Positions 8,577-17,882 of a stretch of DNA of 64,000 nt are shown one piece after another (positions within the stretch are counted from its first letter, which is position 1; each line of letters begins with the position of its first letter). Below the pieces are notes generated by a model. The model made no database searches, had not been told where the DNA came from, and saw only the letters and a list, made by a program, of their open reading frames with translations. The position numbers and the translations under genes are program-made. The stretch covers positions 59,897 through 123,896 of the forward strand of contig QEUP01000005.1 in NCBI GenBank assembly GCA_003577145.1, in the 5' to 3' direction. Source of the DNA: Acidobacteriota bacterium. GTDB taxonomy: Bacteria; Actinomycetota; Acidimicrobiia; Acidimicrobiales; Microtrichaceae.

Positions 8577-9869
8577 TCACCCGTACCAGGCTTCGTACGC
8601 CTTCAGCATGTACCCCACGTCGGCCGTTCCCATCAGCTCACGGGCCGAGTGCATGGCGAGCTGTGGCATCCCGACGTCCACCACGGTCATGCCGGAGGCA
8701 GCGGCTGTGAGCGGGCCGATGGTCGAGCCGCACGGCAGGTCGCCGCGGTTCACGTATTCCTGGACCGGGACGCCTGCGCGGCGGCAAGCGAGGCGGAACT
8801 CGCCCGCACCTGTCGAATCGGTGGCGTATCGCTGATTCACGTTGGTCTTTATCACCGGACCACCGCCGAGCGATATCCAATGGCCGGGTTCGTGTCGATC
8901 CGCGTAGTTGGGGTGGGTCGCGTGTGCCATGTCGGCACTCAGGCATGTCGATCTCGACATCGCTCGGTGATGATCCTCGCGGGTTCCTCCGAGCGTGAGC
9001 GCTATGCGTTCCAGAGTCGTCGAGAGGAGGGGACCCGCTGCACCCCGCTCCGAGGTGCTGCCGACCTCCTCGTGGTCGAACAACGATACGACCGGAACGT
9101 GAAGGGCTTCCCCCGGCCGGCGGCTGGTGGAGGCCAGCGCGCTGATGGCGCCGAAGCAGGAGCAGAGGTTGTCGAGTCGCGAGGCGCTGACGAAGCCGGT
9201 TGACCGCCCGAGCAGGCAGCCGGGTTGGGTGTCGTGGCACATGACATCCCAACCCAGGATGCATTCGGGTTGGCAGTCGAGCTGTTCTGCCAGGTAGTCG
9301 CGGAACTCGCCCTCGGCCGGCGCACCCAGTTCCCAGACGGGCGCGAGATGGGACTGCTTGTTGAGAAGCAGACCCTTCTCGCTGATCTCACGGTCCAAGT
9401 GGATGGCGAGCTGAGGGATCCGCAGTAGTGGGCGGTCATCGCGGAACAGGCGCTGTGTCACCGAGTCGTCTGCGGCGATCGCCACCCGGCCCGAGAGTCC
9501 CAGATCGCGATCGAGCCAGGAGTTCAGGAGGGCGCCACCGTAGACCTCGACCGCGAGTTGGCGGAGCCCACCCAATCCGGTATCGGGACGGGGCTTGATG
9601 CGGAGGTTGGGCGAGTCGGTGTGAGCCCCGATGACGCGGAGCGGCGTGGTGGGGGTGTGCTCGGCCCGGATGGTCCAAGCGACCAGGGCCCCGGCGCGTT
9701 GAGCGACATATGACCCCGGCTCGGCAGGCCACTCGTCTCCGTCGACGAGTTCGGTGAAGCCCGCCTTGCCCAAGTAGCCGAGCGCAGTCGAGACGGCGTG
9801 GAACGGCGAGGGGCTGTCGGCGATGAAGGTGAGCAGCGCCTTGGCGGCGTCGGAGTCCGAGCTCATCAT
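8577..9869 (-). CDS. M18-family zinc aminopeptidase
   Basis: About 430 residues matching M18 (ApeB/aspartyl aminopeptidase) metallopeptidases, cytosolic exopeptidases that trim N-terminal residues from peptides. Metal ligands and catalytic residues appear in order: GAHTDSPNLRIKPRP (His, Asp), FDHEEVGSTSERGA (Glu pair), SADMAHATHPNYADRHEP (Asp) and the final MPQLAMHSARELMG (His). Tandem ATG codons at 9864-9869 give a start just before the conserved SPSPFHAV segment. A GTG at 9893 is an alternative adding 8 residues. It is divergent from gltB. The 186 nt between its stop and the pyrophosphatase start hold no recognisable feature. Confidence 0.9.
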   Translation of the reverse strand: MMSSDSDAAKALLTFIADSPSPFHAVSTALGYLGKAGFTELVDGDEWPAEPGSYVAQRAGALVAWTIRAEHTPTTPLRVIGAHTDSPNLRIKPRPDTGLGGLRQLAVEVYGGALLNSWLDRDLGLSGRVAIAADDSVTQRLFRDDRPLLRIPQLAIHLDREISEKGLLLNKQSHLAPVWELGAPAEGEFRDYLAEQLDCQPECILGWDVMCHDTQPGCLLGRSTGFVSASRLDNLCSCFGAISALASTSRRPGEALHVPVVSLFDHEEVGSTSERGAAGPLLSTTLERIALTLGGTREDHHRAMSRSTCLSADMAHATHPNYADRHEPGHWISLGGGPVIKTNVNQRYATDSTGAGEFRLACRRAGVPVQEYVNRGDLPCGSTIGPLTAAASGMTVVDVGMPQLAMHSARELMGTADVGYMLKAYEAWYG

Positions 9870-10225
9870 GACATCATGGCGCGTCGCCGCCACCTTCCGG
9901 CGCAGATCCCCTGTGCAATGACCCGGTGATCCACCGCGGGCGTGAGGCGGCGCCTTTGGTGAGGCGGGGGATTTGGTGAGGCGGGGAGTCCAGGCGGGTA
10001 GGATCTCGGGGAAAGCCTTCGATCATGGGGCCGGGCACCGTCGCCCGATCCGAGCTCCGGATCCGGTCCGGGCCTCTGCCCTCGTGAAATCATTCTGCAC
10101 AACGACGTGGTAATGGAGTTGGGGCCGAGATTCCGGCACGGTTACCATCGTCGGACTTCGGTGCCTGGGCCAACGTCGTCCCTGAAGGTCAACGCGCTCG
10201 ATCCTTCTGGTTGTCCGGGAGACGC
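9870..10225. promoter_or_regulatory. Divergent control region of aminopeptidase and gltB, with three 17-bp-spaced iterons
   Basis: A 356-nt gene-free stretch. The nonamer GTGAGGCGG occurs three times at 9942, 9959 and 9976, an exact 17-bp period; the last two copies extend to an identical 15-mer starting TTTGGTGAGG. Such phased repeats are usually protein-binding sites. Closer to gltB, 10130-10145 read on the minus strand is GTAAC-N6-GGAAT, a partial match to the actinobacterial nitrogen regulator GlnR consensus (gTnAC-N6-GaAAC). gltB itself has GGGAG just before its ATG. Confidence 0.45.
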
Positions 10226-13200
10226 ATGCCAAGCGAGTATCCCCCTGATCAGGGTCTCTACAGCCCCGCGAACGAACATGACGCCTGCGGTGTCAGCTTC
10301 GTCGTGGACATGTACGGACGGCAGTCCCACGAGATGGTTCGTCGTGCCCTCACCTCGTTGTGCAATCTCGACCATCGAGGAGCCAAGGGTGCCGAGGTCA
10401 ACACCGGGGACGGCGCGGGGATCCTGCTGCAGACTCCGGACCGGTTCTTCCGGGACGTGGTTGACTTCGCCCTTCCCGAGAAGGGCCGGTATGCGGCTGG
10501 GCTCGGGTTCTTGCCACGAGATCGGGATGCCGCGGACAAGTGCGCCGATGCGGTCGAGCGCATCGTGGCCAGCGAAGGCCTACGCCTGCTGGGCTGGCGG
10601 GAGGTGCCCTTCGAGGACTCGATGATCGGCCGTCAGGCTCGCGACGCCATGCCGAGCTTCCGGCAGGTCTTCCTCAGCGGAGCCAACGGCGAGCTGGCTG
10701 ACATCGACTTGGACCGGCGAGCCTTCATCTGCCGGAAGCGGATCGAGCACGAGATCGTGAACGGCGAGGGCCGCAGCCTCGTGTATCTGGCGAGCTTGTC
10801 CGCGCGTACCTTCGTCTACAAGGGGATGCTCACAACGCCACAGCTGGCCGAGTTCTTCCCCGACATCGTCGACGAGCGGGTCGAGAGCGCCCTTGCGATG
10901 GTCCATTCCCGGTTCTCGACCAACACCTTTCCCTCCTGGCCGCTCGCCCACCCGTACCGGTTCATAATCCACAACGGGGAGATCAACACCGTCCAGGGCA
11001 ACCAGAACTGGATGCGGGCACGGGAGGCGCTGCTCGAGACGGACCTGCTGCCGGGCGATCTCGAGCGCATCTTCCCCATCTGCACACCTGGTGCAAGTGA
11101 CACCGCGCGCTTCGACGAGGTTCTCGAGCTGCTCCACATGGGCGGTTACCCGCTGCCGCATGCCGTGCTGATGATGATCCCGGAGGCATGGGAGAACCAC
11201 GAGTCGATGGACCCTGCTCGCCGGGACTTCTACCGGTTCCACGCGAGCCTCATGGAGCCCTGGGACGGCCCGGCCTCCATAGCGTTCACCGATGGAACGG
11301 TCGTAGGGGCGGTGCTGGACCGCAACGGGCTCCGCCCTTCACGGTACTGGGTGTGCGACGACGGACTCGTCGTCATGGCATCCGAGGTCGGTACGCTCGA
11401 CATCGACCAGTCGAAGGTCGTGAAGAAGGGTCGCCTCCAGCCCGGGCGGATGTTCCTGGTCGACACCTCCCAGGGGCGCATCGTCAGCGACGAGGAGATC
11501 AAAGCGGACCTGGCATCGAGGCGCCCCTATGGCGAATGGCTCGACAGGGGCCTGATTCGGATCGAGAAGCTACCCGAACGCGAGCACACGCGGGTGCCGC
11601 ACGCTTCGACCCTGCAGCGTCAACGGACCTTCGGCTATACGCACGAAGAGCTCAAGATGCTCATCGAGCCCATGGTCCGGACAGGCGCGGAAGCCATCGG
11701 GTCGATGGGTACCGACACACCGTTGGCGGTGCTCTCGGACCGGCCTCGGCTGCTCTTCGACTACTTCACCCAACTGTTCGCGCAGGTGACCAACCCGCCC
11801 CTCGACGCGATACGAGAGGAGCTCGTCACCTCCCTCACGGGAACCGTCGGGCCCGAGGGCAACTTGTTGGCTCCCGGCCCCGAGTCATGTCGCCAGGTGG
11901 TGCTGCCGAGGCCGGTGATCGAGAACGACGAGTTGGCCAAGCTCCATCACATCGAGGACGGGGACGCACACGGCTTCCGCTCGGTCGTCGTGTCCTGCCT
12001 GTACCCGGTTGCCTCCGGTGGCAGTGGAATGAAGGCGGCGCTCGATCGGATCTGCGCCGAGGTCTCCCAGGCGATCGACGAGGGCGTCAACATAGTGATC
12101 CTCTCTGATCGCCACTCCACCGAGGAACTGGCGCCGATACCCTCTCTGCTGTTCACCTCCGCAGTGCACCATCACCTGATACGGGAGAAGACCCGCACAC
12201 AGGTCGGGCTGGTGGTCGAGTCCGGCGATGCGCGCGAGGTCCATCACATGTGCCTCCTCATCGGGTATGGGGCGAGCGCGGTCAATCCCTACCTCGCTTT
12301 CGACAGCATCGAGCACATGGTCGGCGAGGGCCTCACCAGTGTCAGGGACTTCGATCGGGCTGTCGCCAACTACATCAAGGCCTGTGGCAAAGGGATCCTG
12401 AAGGTGATGTCCAAGATGGGCATCTCGACGGTGTGGTCCTACACGGGCGCCCAGATCTTCGAAGCCATAGGCCTGGGCCGCCAACTCGTCGACGAGTACT
12501 TCACCGGTACCGTGAGCCGGCTCGGCGGAATCGGCCTCGAAGAGATCGCCGAGGAGGTCCGTCGACGCCATCAGAGGGGCTATCCGCCCCGACCGGAGGA
12601 GCAGGTCTACCGTGATCTCGACGCCGGCGGGGAGTACCGGTGGCGTCGCGAGGGCGAGTACCACCTGTTCAACCCCAAGACGGTGTTCAAGCTCCAGCAC
12701 GCGACGCGGACCCGCCGGTACGAGGTCTTCAAGGAGTACGCCAGCCTGGTCAACGACCAGGCAGCGCAGCTCGCGACCCTGCGCGGGTTGTTCGATCTGA
12801 GGTTCGACGAGCGGCCGAGCGTCCCGCTCGACGAGGTCGAGCCGGTTGCCGAGATAGTCAAGCGCTTCTGCACGGGAGCCATGTCTTACGGCTCGATCTC
12901 CAGGGAGGCGCACGAGACCCTGGCCATCGCCATGAACCGGCTGGGAGCCAAGTCCAACACCGGAGAGGGCGGCGAGGATCCACATCGCTTCGTCCCCGAT
13001 GCCAACGGCGACCTGCGCCGCTCGGCCATCAAGCAGGTCGCCTCCGGCAGGTTCGGGGTCACCAGTGAGTACTTGACCAACGCCGACGATCTGCAGATCA
13101 AGATGGCCCAAGGGGCAAAACCGGGTGAAGGCGGTCAGCTGCCGGGCCACAAGGTGTGGCCCTGGATAGCCAAGACCAGGCACTCGACGCCAGGGGTGGG

Positions 13201-14782
13201 GCTGATATCACCGCCCCCGCATCACGACATCTACTCCATCGAGGACCTCGCGCAGCTCATCCATGATCTGAAGAACTCGAACCCTGATGCTCGCATCCAC
13301 GTCAAGCTCGTTTCCGAAGTGGGCGTGGGCACGGTTGCGGCCGGCGTGTCCAAGGCCAAGTCCGATGTCGTGCTCATCTCCGGTCACGACGGCGGAACAG
13401 GTGCATCGCCGCTCACGAGCATCAAGCACGCCGGTGCTCCCTGGGAGCTCGGTCTGGCGGAGACCCAACAGACGCTCCTGTTGAACGATCTGCGTGACCG
13501 CATAGTCGTCCAGGTCGACGGTCAGCTGAAGACCGGTAGGGATGTCGTCGTCGCGGCTCTCCTCGGCGCGGAGGAGTTCGGGTTCGCCACCGCTCCGCTG
13601 GTGGTCACCGGGTGCGTGATGATGCGTGTGTGTCATCTCGACACGTGCCCGGTCGGTGTAGCAACGCAGAATCCCGAGCTACGGAAGAACTTCAGCGGCA
13701 AGCCGGAGTTCGTGGAGACGTTCTTCGAGTTCATCGCCGAGGAGGTCCGAGAGCTTCTCGCCGAACTGGGGTTCAGGAGCCTCGACGAGGCGATCGGGCG
13801 GGTCGACGCCATCGACTGCCGCAGGGCCGTCGACCACTGGAAGGCCCATAGCCTCGATCTGTCGCCGATACTGCAGGTTCCCGACATCCCCGCAGAAGCC
13901 CACCGCCACCAGGTCCGGGCGCAGGACCATGGCCTCGATCGGGCGCTGGATCAGACGCTGGTCCAACTGGCAGAGGGCGCATTGGCCGATGCCAGCCCAG
14001 TGAGCATCGAGATACCCATCCGTAACGTCAACCGCACTGTTGGAACGATCCTCGGACACGAGGTCACGAAACGATACGGTGCCGAGGGCCTGCCGGACGA
14101 CACGATCCACATCGAGTTCACGGGATCGGCGGGCAACAGCTTCGGGGCCTTCGTGCCGCGAGGCATCACGTTGCGCCTCACCGGTGACGCCAACGACTAC
14201 GTGGGCAAGGGCTTGTCGGGAGGGAGGATCGTCATCAGGCCACCTGGTGAGTGTCACTTCGTGGCCGAGGACAACATCATCGCCGGCAACGTCGTCTTGT
14301 ACGGGGCTACCGGAGGCCACATGTTCCTGCGAGGTGTGGTCGGTGAGCGCTTCTGCGTCCGCAACTCCGGTGCCATCGCTGTCGTCGAGGGTGTCGGTGA
14401 CCATGGTTGCGAGTACATGACCGGTGGGCGGGTCGTTGTCCTCGGGCCGACGGGTCGGAACTTCGGCGCGGGCATGTCCGGCGGCGTCGCATACGTCTAC
14501 GACCCCGACGGGACCTTTCCGGAGCGGCTCAACACCGAGATGGTCGATCTCGAGCAGATGACCGAGACCGACATCGTTTCCGTCTACGGGCTGGTCACCG
14601 AGCATGCCGACGAAACCGCATCTGCAGTGGCCGATCGTCTCCTTTCGAACTGGTCATCAGAGGTCGAGCACTTCCGGAAGGTGATGCCCCGCGACTACAG
14701 GAGAGTGCTCGAAGCGATGCGCCTCGCCGAGGAGCAGGGTCGCGACATGGACGAGGCGATCATGGAGGCAGCCCGTGGGTAA
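10226..14782 (+). CDS. gltB: Glutamate synthase (NADPH) large subunit
   Basis: 1518 residues, full length. It transfers the amide nitrogen of glutamine to 2-oxoglutarate to form two glutamates, working with GltD in nitrogen assimilation. The N-terminal class II amidotransferase domain carries the nucleophile Cys21 in [11 protein letters not shown]; the first 20 residues would be removed to free it. A central FMN domain follows, with the 3Fe-4S cysteines in [17 protein letters not shown] near 1130-1141. The C-terminal glutamate synthase beta-helix has Gly-rich repeats ([17 protein letters not shown]). ATG 10226 is chosen over the TTG at 10211 because GGGAG lies just upstream. The stop overlaps the gltD start by 8 nt. 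Confidence 0.97.
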   Translation: MPSEYPPDQGLYSPANEHDACGVSFVVDMYGRQSHEMVRRALTSLCNLDHRGAKGAEVNTGDGAGILLQTPDRFFRDVVDFALPEKGRYAAGLGFLPRDRDAADKCADAVERIVASEGLRLLGWREVPFEDSMIGRQARDAMPSFRQVFLSGANGELADIDLDRRAFICRKRIEHEIVNGEGRSLVYLASLSARTFVYKGMLTTPQLAEFFPDIVDERVESALAMVHSRFSTNTFPSWPLAHPYRFIIHNGEINTVQGNQNWMRAREALLETDLLPGDLERIFPICTPGASDTARFDEVLELLHMGGYPLPHAVLMMIPEAWENHESMDPARRDFYRFHASLMEPWDGPASIAFTDGTVVGAVLDRNGLRPSRYWVCDDGLVVMASEVGTLDIDQSKVVKKGRLQPGRMFLVDTSQGRIVSDEEIKADLASRRPYGEWLDRGLIRIEKLPEREHTRVPHASTLQRQRTFGYTHEELKMLIEPMVRTGAEAIGSMGTDTPLAVLSDRPRLLFDYFTQLFAQVTNPPLDAIREELVTSLTGTVGPEGNLLAPGPESCRQVVLPRPVIENDELAKLHHIEDGDAHGFRSVVVSCLYPVASGGSGMKAALDRICAEVSQAIDEGVNIVILSDRHSTEELAPIPSLLFTSAVHHHLIREKTRTQVGLVVESGDAREVHHMCLLIGYGASAVNPYLAFDSIEHMVGEGLTSVRDFDRAVANYIKACGKGILKVMSKMGISTVWSYTGAQIFEAIGLGRQLVDEYFTGTVSRLGGIGLEEIAEEVRRRHQRGYPPRPEEQVYRDLDAGGEYRWRREGEYHLFNPKTVFKLQHATRTRRYEVFKEYASLVNDQAAQLATLRGLFDLRFDERPSVPLDEVEPVAEIVKRFCTGAMSYGSISREAHETLAIAMNRLGAKSNTGEGGEDPHRFVPDANGDLRRSAIKQVASGRFGVTSEYLTNADDLQIKMAQGAKPGEGGQLPGHKVWPWIAKTRHSTPGVGLISPPPHHDIYSIEDLAQLIHDLKNSNPDARIHVKLVSEVGVGTVAAGVSKAKSDVVLISGHDGGTGASPLTSIKHAGAPWELGLAETQQTLLLNDLRDRIVVQVDGQLKTGRDVVVAALLGAEEFGFATAPLVVTGCVMMRVCHLDTCPVGVATQNPELRKNFSGKPEFVETFFEFIAEEVRELLAELGFRSLDEAIGRVDAIDCRRAVDHWKAHSLDLSPILQVPDIPAEAHRHQVRAQDHGLDRALDQTLVQLAEGALADASPVSIEIPIRNVNRTVGTILGHEVTKRYGAEGLPDDTIHIEFTGSAGNSFGAFVPRGITLRLTGDANDYVGKGLSGGRIVIRPPGECHFVAEDNIIAGNVVLYGATGGHMFLRGVVGERFCVRNSGAIAVVEGVGDHGCEYMTGGRVVVLGPTGRNFGAGMSGGVAYVYDPDGTFPERLNTEMVDLEQMTETDIVSVYGLVTEHADETASAVADRLLSNWSSEVEHFRKVMPRDYRRVLEAMRLAEEQGRDMDEAIMEAARG

Positions 14783-16238
14783 GGTGACCGGCTTCATGGA
14801 GTACGGCCGGCGTCTCCCCGCGCGGCGCCCCGTCCACCTCAGGATCGCCGACTGGAAAGAGGTATATGAGGACTTCGCCGAGGCGCATCTGCGGGAGCAG
14901 GCAGCGAGATGCATGGATTGCGGTATCCCCTTCTGCAGCAGCGGTTGCCCGCTGGGCAACCTGATCCCCGACTGGAACGACCTCGTATGGCTCGATCACT
15001 GGCACGAAGCGATCGATCGACTGCACGCCACCAACAACTTCCCGGAATTCACCGGAAGGCTCTGCCCGGCGCCGTGCGAGTCCGCGTGCGTGCTGGGAAT
15101 CAACGAGGATCCGGTGACCATCAAGCAGGTCGAGGTAGAGATAATCGACCGCGCGTGGGAGGAAGGCTGGGTGGTACCCGTATTGCCTTCGCGCAAGACA
15201 GGGCGAAGAGTGGCCGTCATCGGATCCGGTCCGGCGGGGCTGGCTGCCGCCCAGCAACTCACCCGCGCCGGGCATGAAGTCGTCGTGTTCGAACGCGCCG
15301 ACCGGGTTGGCGGGCTCTTGCGGTACGGAATACCCGAGTTCAAGCTCGAGAAGCGCCACGTCGAGCGGCGCATCGCGCAGATGGAGGCAGAAGGCACCGA
15401 GTTCCGGGTGAATTCGAACGTCGGGGTCGATGTCCCGGTCGCGGACATCCAGGCTCAGTTCGACGCCATCGTCCTCGCAGCCGGTGCCACTGCGTGGCGT
15501 GACCTGCCGATCGAGGGCCGGGAGCTCGGGGGCATCCATCAGGCGATGGAGTATCTCCCCCTGGCCAACAGGGTTCAGGAGGGCGATCTCGCTGAGCCGT
15601 CGATAAGCGCGGCCGGCAAGCGCGTCGTGATCATCGGCGGTGGCGATACCGGGGCCGACTGCCTGGGTACTGCGCATCGTCAGGGTGCGGTCAGCGTCAC
15701 GCAGTTCGAGATCATGCCTCGCCCGCCCGACGAGCGGTCCCCGACGACGCCATGGCCCACCTGGCCCTTGATGATGCGGACGACGTCGGCACACGAGGAG
15801 GGCGGGGATCGTGTCTACTCGGTTTCCACCACCGAGTTCGTCGGCGATGAACGTGGCACGGTTTCCAAGCTCCGGTATCACCAGGTGGAGTCCGTGCTCG
15901 TCGATGGGCGGCCGACCTTCGAGAAGGTCGATGGCACCGACGCTGAAGTCGCTGCCGACCTGGTGCTGCTGGCACTCGGCTTCACCGGGCCGGAACCCGG
16001 AGGGCTCGTGGACCAACTCGACGTAGTGCTCGATCAGCGTGGCAACGCAGCCCGCGACGGGCAGTTCCGAAGCTCGGTCCCCGGGGTCTACGTCTGCGGG
16101 GACATGGGTCGGGGTCAGAGCCTGATCGTATGGGCCATCGCCGAGGGCCGATCGTGCGCCGCGTCGGTGGACGCCGATCTGATGGGTGAGACCCTCCTGC
16201 CGTCGCCCATCAGCCCGGACGCGCGTCCGCTCGGCTGA
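14775..16238 (+). CDS. gltD: Glutamate synthase (NADPH) small subunit
   Basis: 487 residues. It supplies electrons from NADPH through FAD and two 4Fe-4S clusters to GltB. The N-terminal cluster region has two cysteine-rich segments, [17 protein letters not shown] and [13 protein letters not shown]. The FAD-binding [11 protein letters not shown] and the NADPH-binding [13 protein letters not shown]ossmann motifs follow, and [16 protein letters not shown] near the end is the usual FAD-contacting strand. It starts with GTG at 14775 inside the end of gltB (8-nt overlap) and has GGAGG upstream, indicating translational coupling. Confidence 0.97.
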   Translation: MGKVTGFMEYGRRLPARRPVHLRIADWKEVYEDFAEAHLREQAARCMDCGIPFCSSGCPLGNLIPDWNDLVWLDHWHEAIDRLHATNNFPEFTGRLCPAPCESACVLGINEDPVTIKQVEVEIIDRAWEEGWVVPVLPSRKTGRRVAVIGSGPAGLAAAQQLTRAGHEVVVFERADRVGGLLRYGIPEFKLEKRHVERRIAQMEAEGTEFRVNSNVGVDVPVADIQAQFDAIVLAAGATAWRDLPIEGRELGGIHQAMEYLPLANRVQEGDLAEPSISAAGKRVVIIGGGDTGADCLGTAHRQGAVSVTQFEIMPRPPDERSPTTPWPTWPLMMRTTSAHEEGGDRVYSVSTTEFVGDERGTVSKLRYHQVESVLVDGRPTFEKVDGTDAEVAADLVLLALGFTGPEPGGLVDQLDVVLDQRGNAARDGQFRSSVPGVYVCGDMGRGQSLIVWAIAEGRSCAASVDADLMGETLLPSPISPDARPLG

Positions 16239-16263
16239 CCCATCCCCAACGGCGAGCAGGTCC

Positions 16264-16269
16264 TAGACT
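16264..16269 (+). promoter_or_regulatory. -10 box (TAGACT) for a leaderless mRNA
   Basis: The hexamer lies exactly 6 nt before the GTG start at 16276, with no ribosome site between, as expected for transcription starting at the start codon. Confidence 0.4.
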
Positions 16270-16275
16270 TGTCGC

Positions 16276-16947
16276 GTGGAATCGCGGGCAGGTGGGCCAC
16301 CCCGGCCCGCTCGGTCGGCGCTTGGGACCCTTGCAGTGTTCTGGGGGGTCGGAGCGCTCGTTCTGGTCGTAGTGGTGCTCGTCGACGTGCCGACCCGCCA
16401 CCTGCTCGAGGACGGCACAGCGGTCGCGAACGTCCCGTGGTACGTCGGCGCGGTGTCGCAGGTGGGCTTGGTGGGCTGGGCCCTGGCGGCCTCGGTTGCG
16501 CTGTTCGCGGCTTCGGTCCTGGCGGTCATCGCCGAAGAGCGCCAGTTCGTCGGGTTCTTCCTCGCGGGGGGCCTTCTCACGGTGTGGCTGATGGTCGATG
16601 ACATGTTCCGCCTGCACGAGGATGTTCTTGCCGACGCGGTGAACGTCGACGAACGGGTGACGCAAGCCATGTATGCCGCGATCCTCGCCTTGTGGATCGT
16701 CACGCAGCGTCATGTGATCCTGCGTACCCGCCCCTACGTCTTCGTGACTGCGTTCTTCTGGTTTGCCCTGTCCCTGCTGCTGGACATCAGCGGCGACGGG
16801 TCCGGCTCGCTTGGGCTCCTGCTCGAGGACGGCACCAAGCTGCTCGGGATCCTCACCTGGGCTGCCTTCTTCTGGCTGACCGCACGTGATCGACTGCTCA
16901 ACCGGAGCAAGTGGTCGCCCACCCCTGAAGGCGTCGACCTCGCGTGA
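16276..16947 (+). CDS. Six-to-seven-helix membrane protein of unknown function
   Basis: 223 residues with hydrophobic segments at roughly 18-37, 55-82, 86-106, 126-145, 152-168 and 180-200. A conserved-looking polar stretch VDDMFRLHEDVLADAVN lies between helices 3 and 4, with acidic and His residues that could form a metal or proton site. I do not recognise the family. It follows gltD by 37 nt but has its own leaderless -10 box, so it may be independent. It converges on the DUF4388 gene with 10 nt between stops. Confidence 0.7.
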   Translation: MESRAGGPPRPARSALGTLAVFWGVGALVLVVVVLVDVPTRHLLEDGTAVANVPWYVGAVSQVGLVGWALAASVALFAASVLAVIAEERQFVGFFLAGGLLTVWLMVDDMFRLHEDVLADAVNVDERVTQAMYAAILALWIVTQRHVILRTRPYVFVTAFFWFALSLLLDISGDGSGSLGLLLEDGTKLLGILTWAAFFWLTARDRLLNRSKWSPTPEGVDLA

Positions 16948-16957
16948 ACGATCGGAG

Positions 16958-17680
16958 TCAGCGATCCCTCCCGAGGACCTCCACGATGCCCCTCATGAGG
17001 AGTCGGTGGAGCAGATCACAAACCGCGAACGCGCTCATGCCCAGGTGCAGCACGAGGTCGGCTATGGATCTGCGCCCGTCGAGGGCCGCGAGGACCGACC
17101 ATTCCTCGGGGCTGATCGTCACCGTGGGTAGCTCGGGAGGAAGCAGGGGCCTCATCTGCATCACGATGGTGACCGAGGGGATCGACTCGGCGATCTCGGT
17201 CCATGCTTCGAGTCGCCGTTCGGCGTCGGCGATCACCTGCTCGACGGAGAACCTGAACCGCTCCCCGGCGGGGTGGGACTCACCGGGCTGGAAGTGGAAG
17301 GAGTCCCGGCTCGGCAGCATCATCTCGAAGACGCTGCTGATCGTGTGCTCGTAGAGGACGTGCCGCATCCTGGCGAGGTCTGCGCCGCCGAACCTGACGA
17401 GTCCCTCGGCAAGGGAGCTCTCGCCGCGTTCGAAGTTCGCCGACGCGGCGGTGAAGCCCTCGTCGGTGGTCACTCCAGATCCGACCAGGACCTGCCGGAG
17501 CGAGGGGCCGGTCTCCGAGGTGGCCACGGTGATCCGTCCGTTGTCGAGGACCACCCGCCCACCCGTACCGCCGTCGAGGTGCAGCACGCCGGTCTGGCGG
17601 CTGTTGCACAGCAGGCGCAGCAGCTCGGGGATGGCCAGGTCCTCGAGGGTTCCCTGAAGCGCAGCAGCGGTAGTCGTCAT
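16958..17680 (-). CDS. DUF4388 (PATAN-like) protein with C-terminal winged-helix-like part
   Basis: 240 residues. Residues 5-110 match the DUF4388/PATAN pattern: GTLEDLAIPELLRLL, then SRQTGVLHLDGG, then a GRVVLDNGRITVA strand pair and a low-complexity helical tail. PATAN domains occur in regulators of bacterial surface motility and second-messenger signalling, often with roadblock proteins and small GTPases. The C-terminus (SPEEWSVLAALDGRRSIADLVLHLGM, written here in pieces: SPEEWSVLAALDG then SIADLVLHLGM) looks like a winged helix. The gene is divergent from the conservon, sharing a 202-nt control region, which suggests a functional link; that link is inference. Confidence 0.8.
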   Translation of the reverse strand: MTTTAAALQGTLEDLAIPELLRLLCNSRQTGVLHLDGGTGGRVVLDNGRITVATSETGPSLRQVLVGSGVTTDEGFTAASANFERGESSLAEGLVRFGGADLARMRHVLYEHTISSVFEMMLPSRDSFHFQPGESHPAGERFRFSVEQVIADAERRLEAWTEIAESIPSVTIVMQMRPLLPPELPTVTISPEEWSVLAALDGRRSIADLVLHLGMSAFAVCDLLHRLLMRGIVEVLGRDR

Positions 17681-17872
17681 CTCCGATCCGGATCAACGGT
17701 AGCGGGGGCATGGTGCAGGCCGTCGCTCCGCCCTTGTCCCGGCGGGGGAACGGCGCTCAAGTCTGCCCCCCTGCGGTCGATGGAATGGTGCAGTCAGGGC
17801 CCGCCGTCATCGCCACTGCCGGTTGACCCGGACGCGGGGCAACGGGGACCGCAGACGGTTCAGGACAACGGT

Positions 17873-17878
17873 TAGCGT
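17873..17878 (+). promoter_or_regulatory. Possible -10 box (TAGCGT) for the conservon
   Basis: TAGCGT ends 4 nt before the cvnA ATG at 17883. The same GGTTAGCGT string recurs at 21820-21828 before a glycosyltransferase gene. The spacing is shorter than in the other leaderless cases, so confidence is low. Confidence 0.3.
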
Positions 17879-17882
17879 AAGC

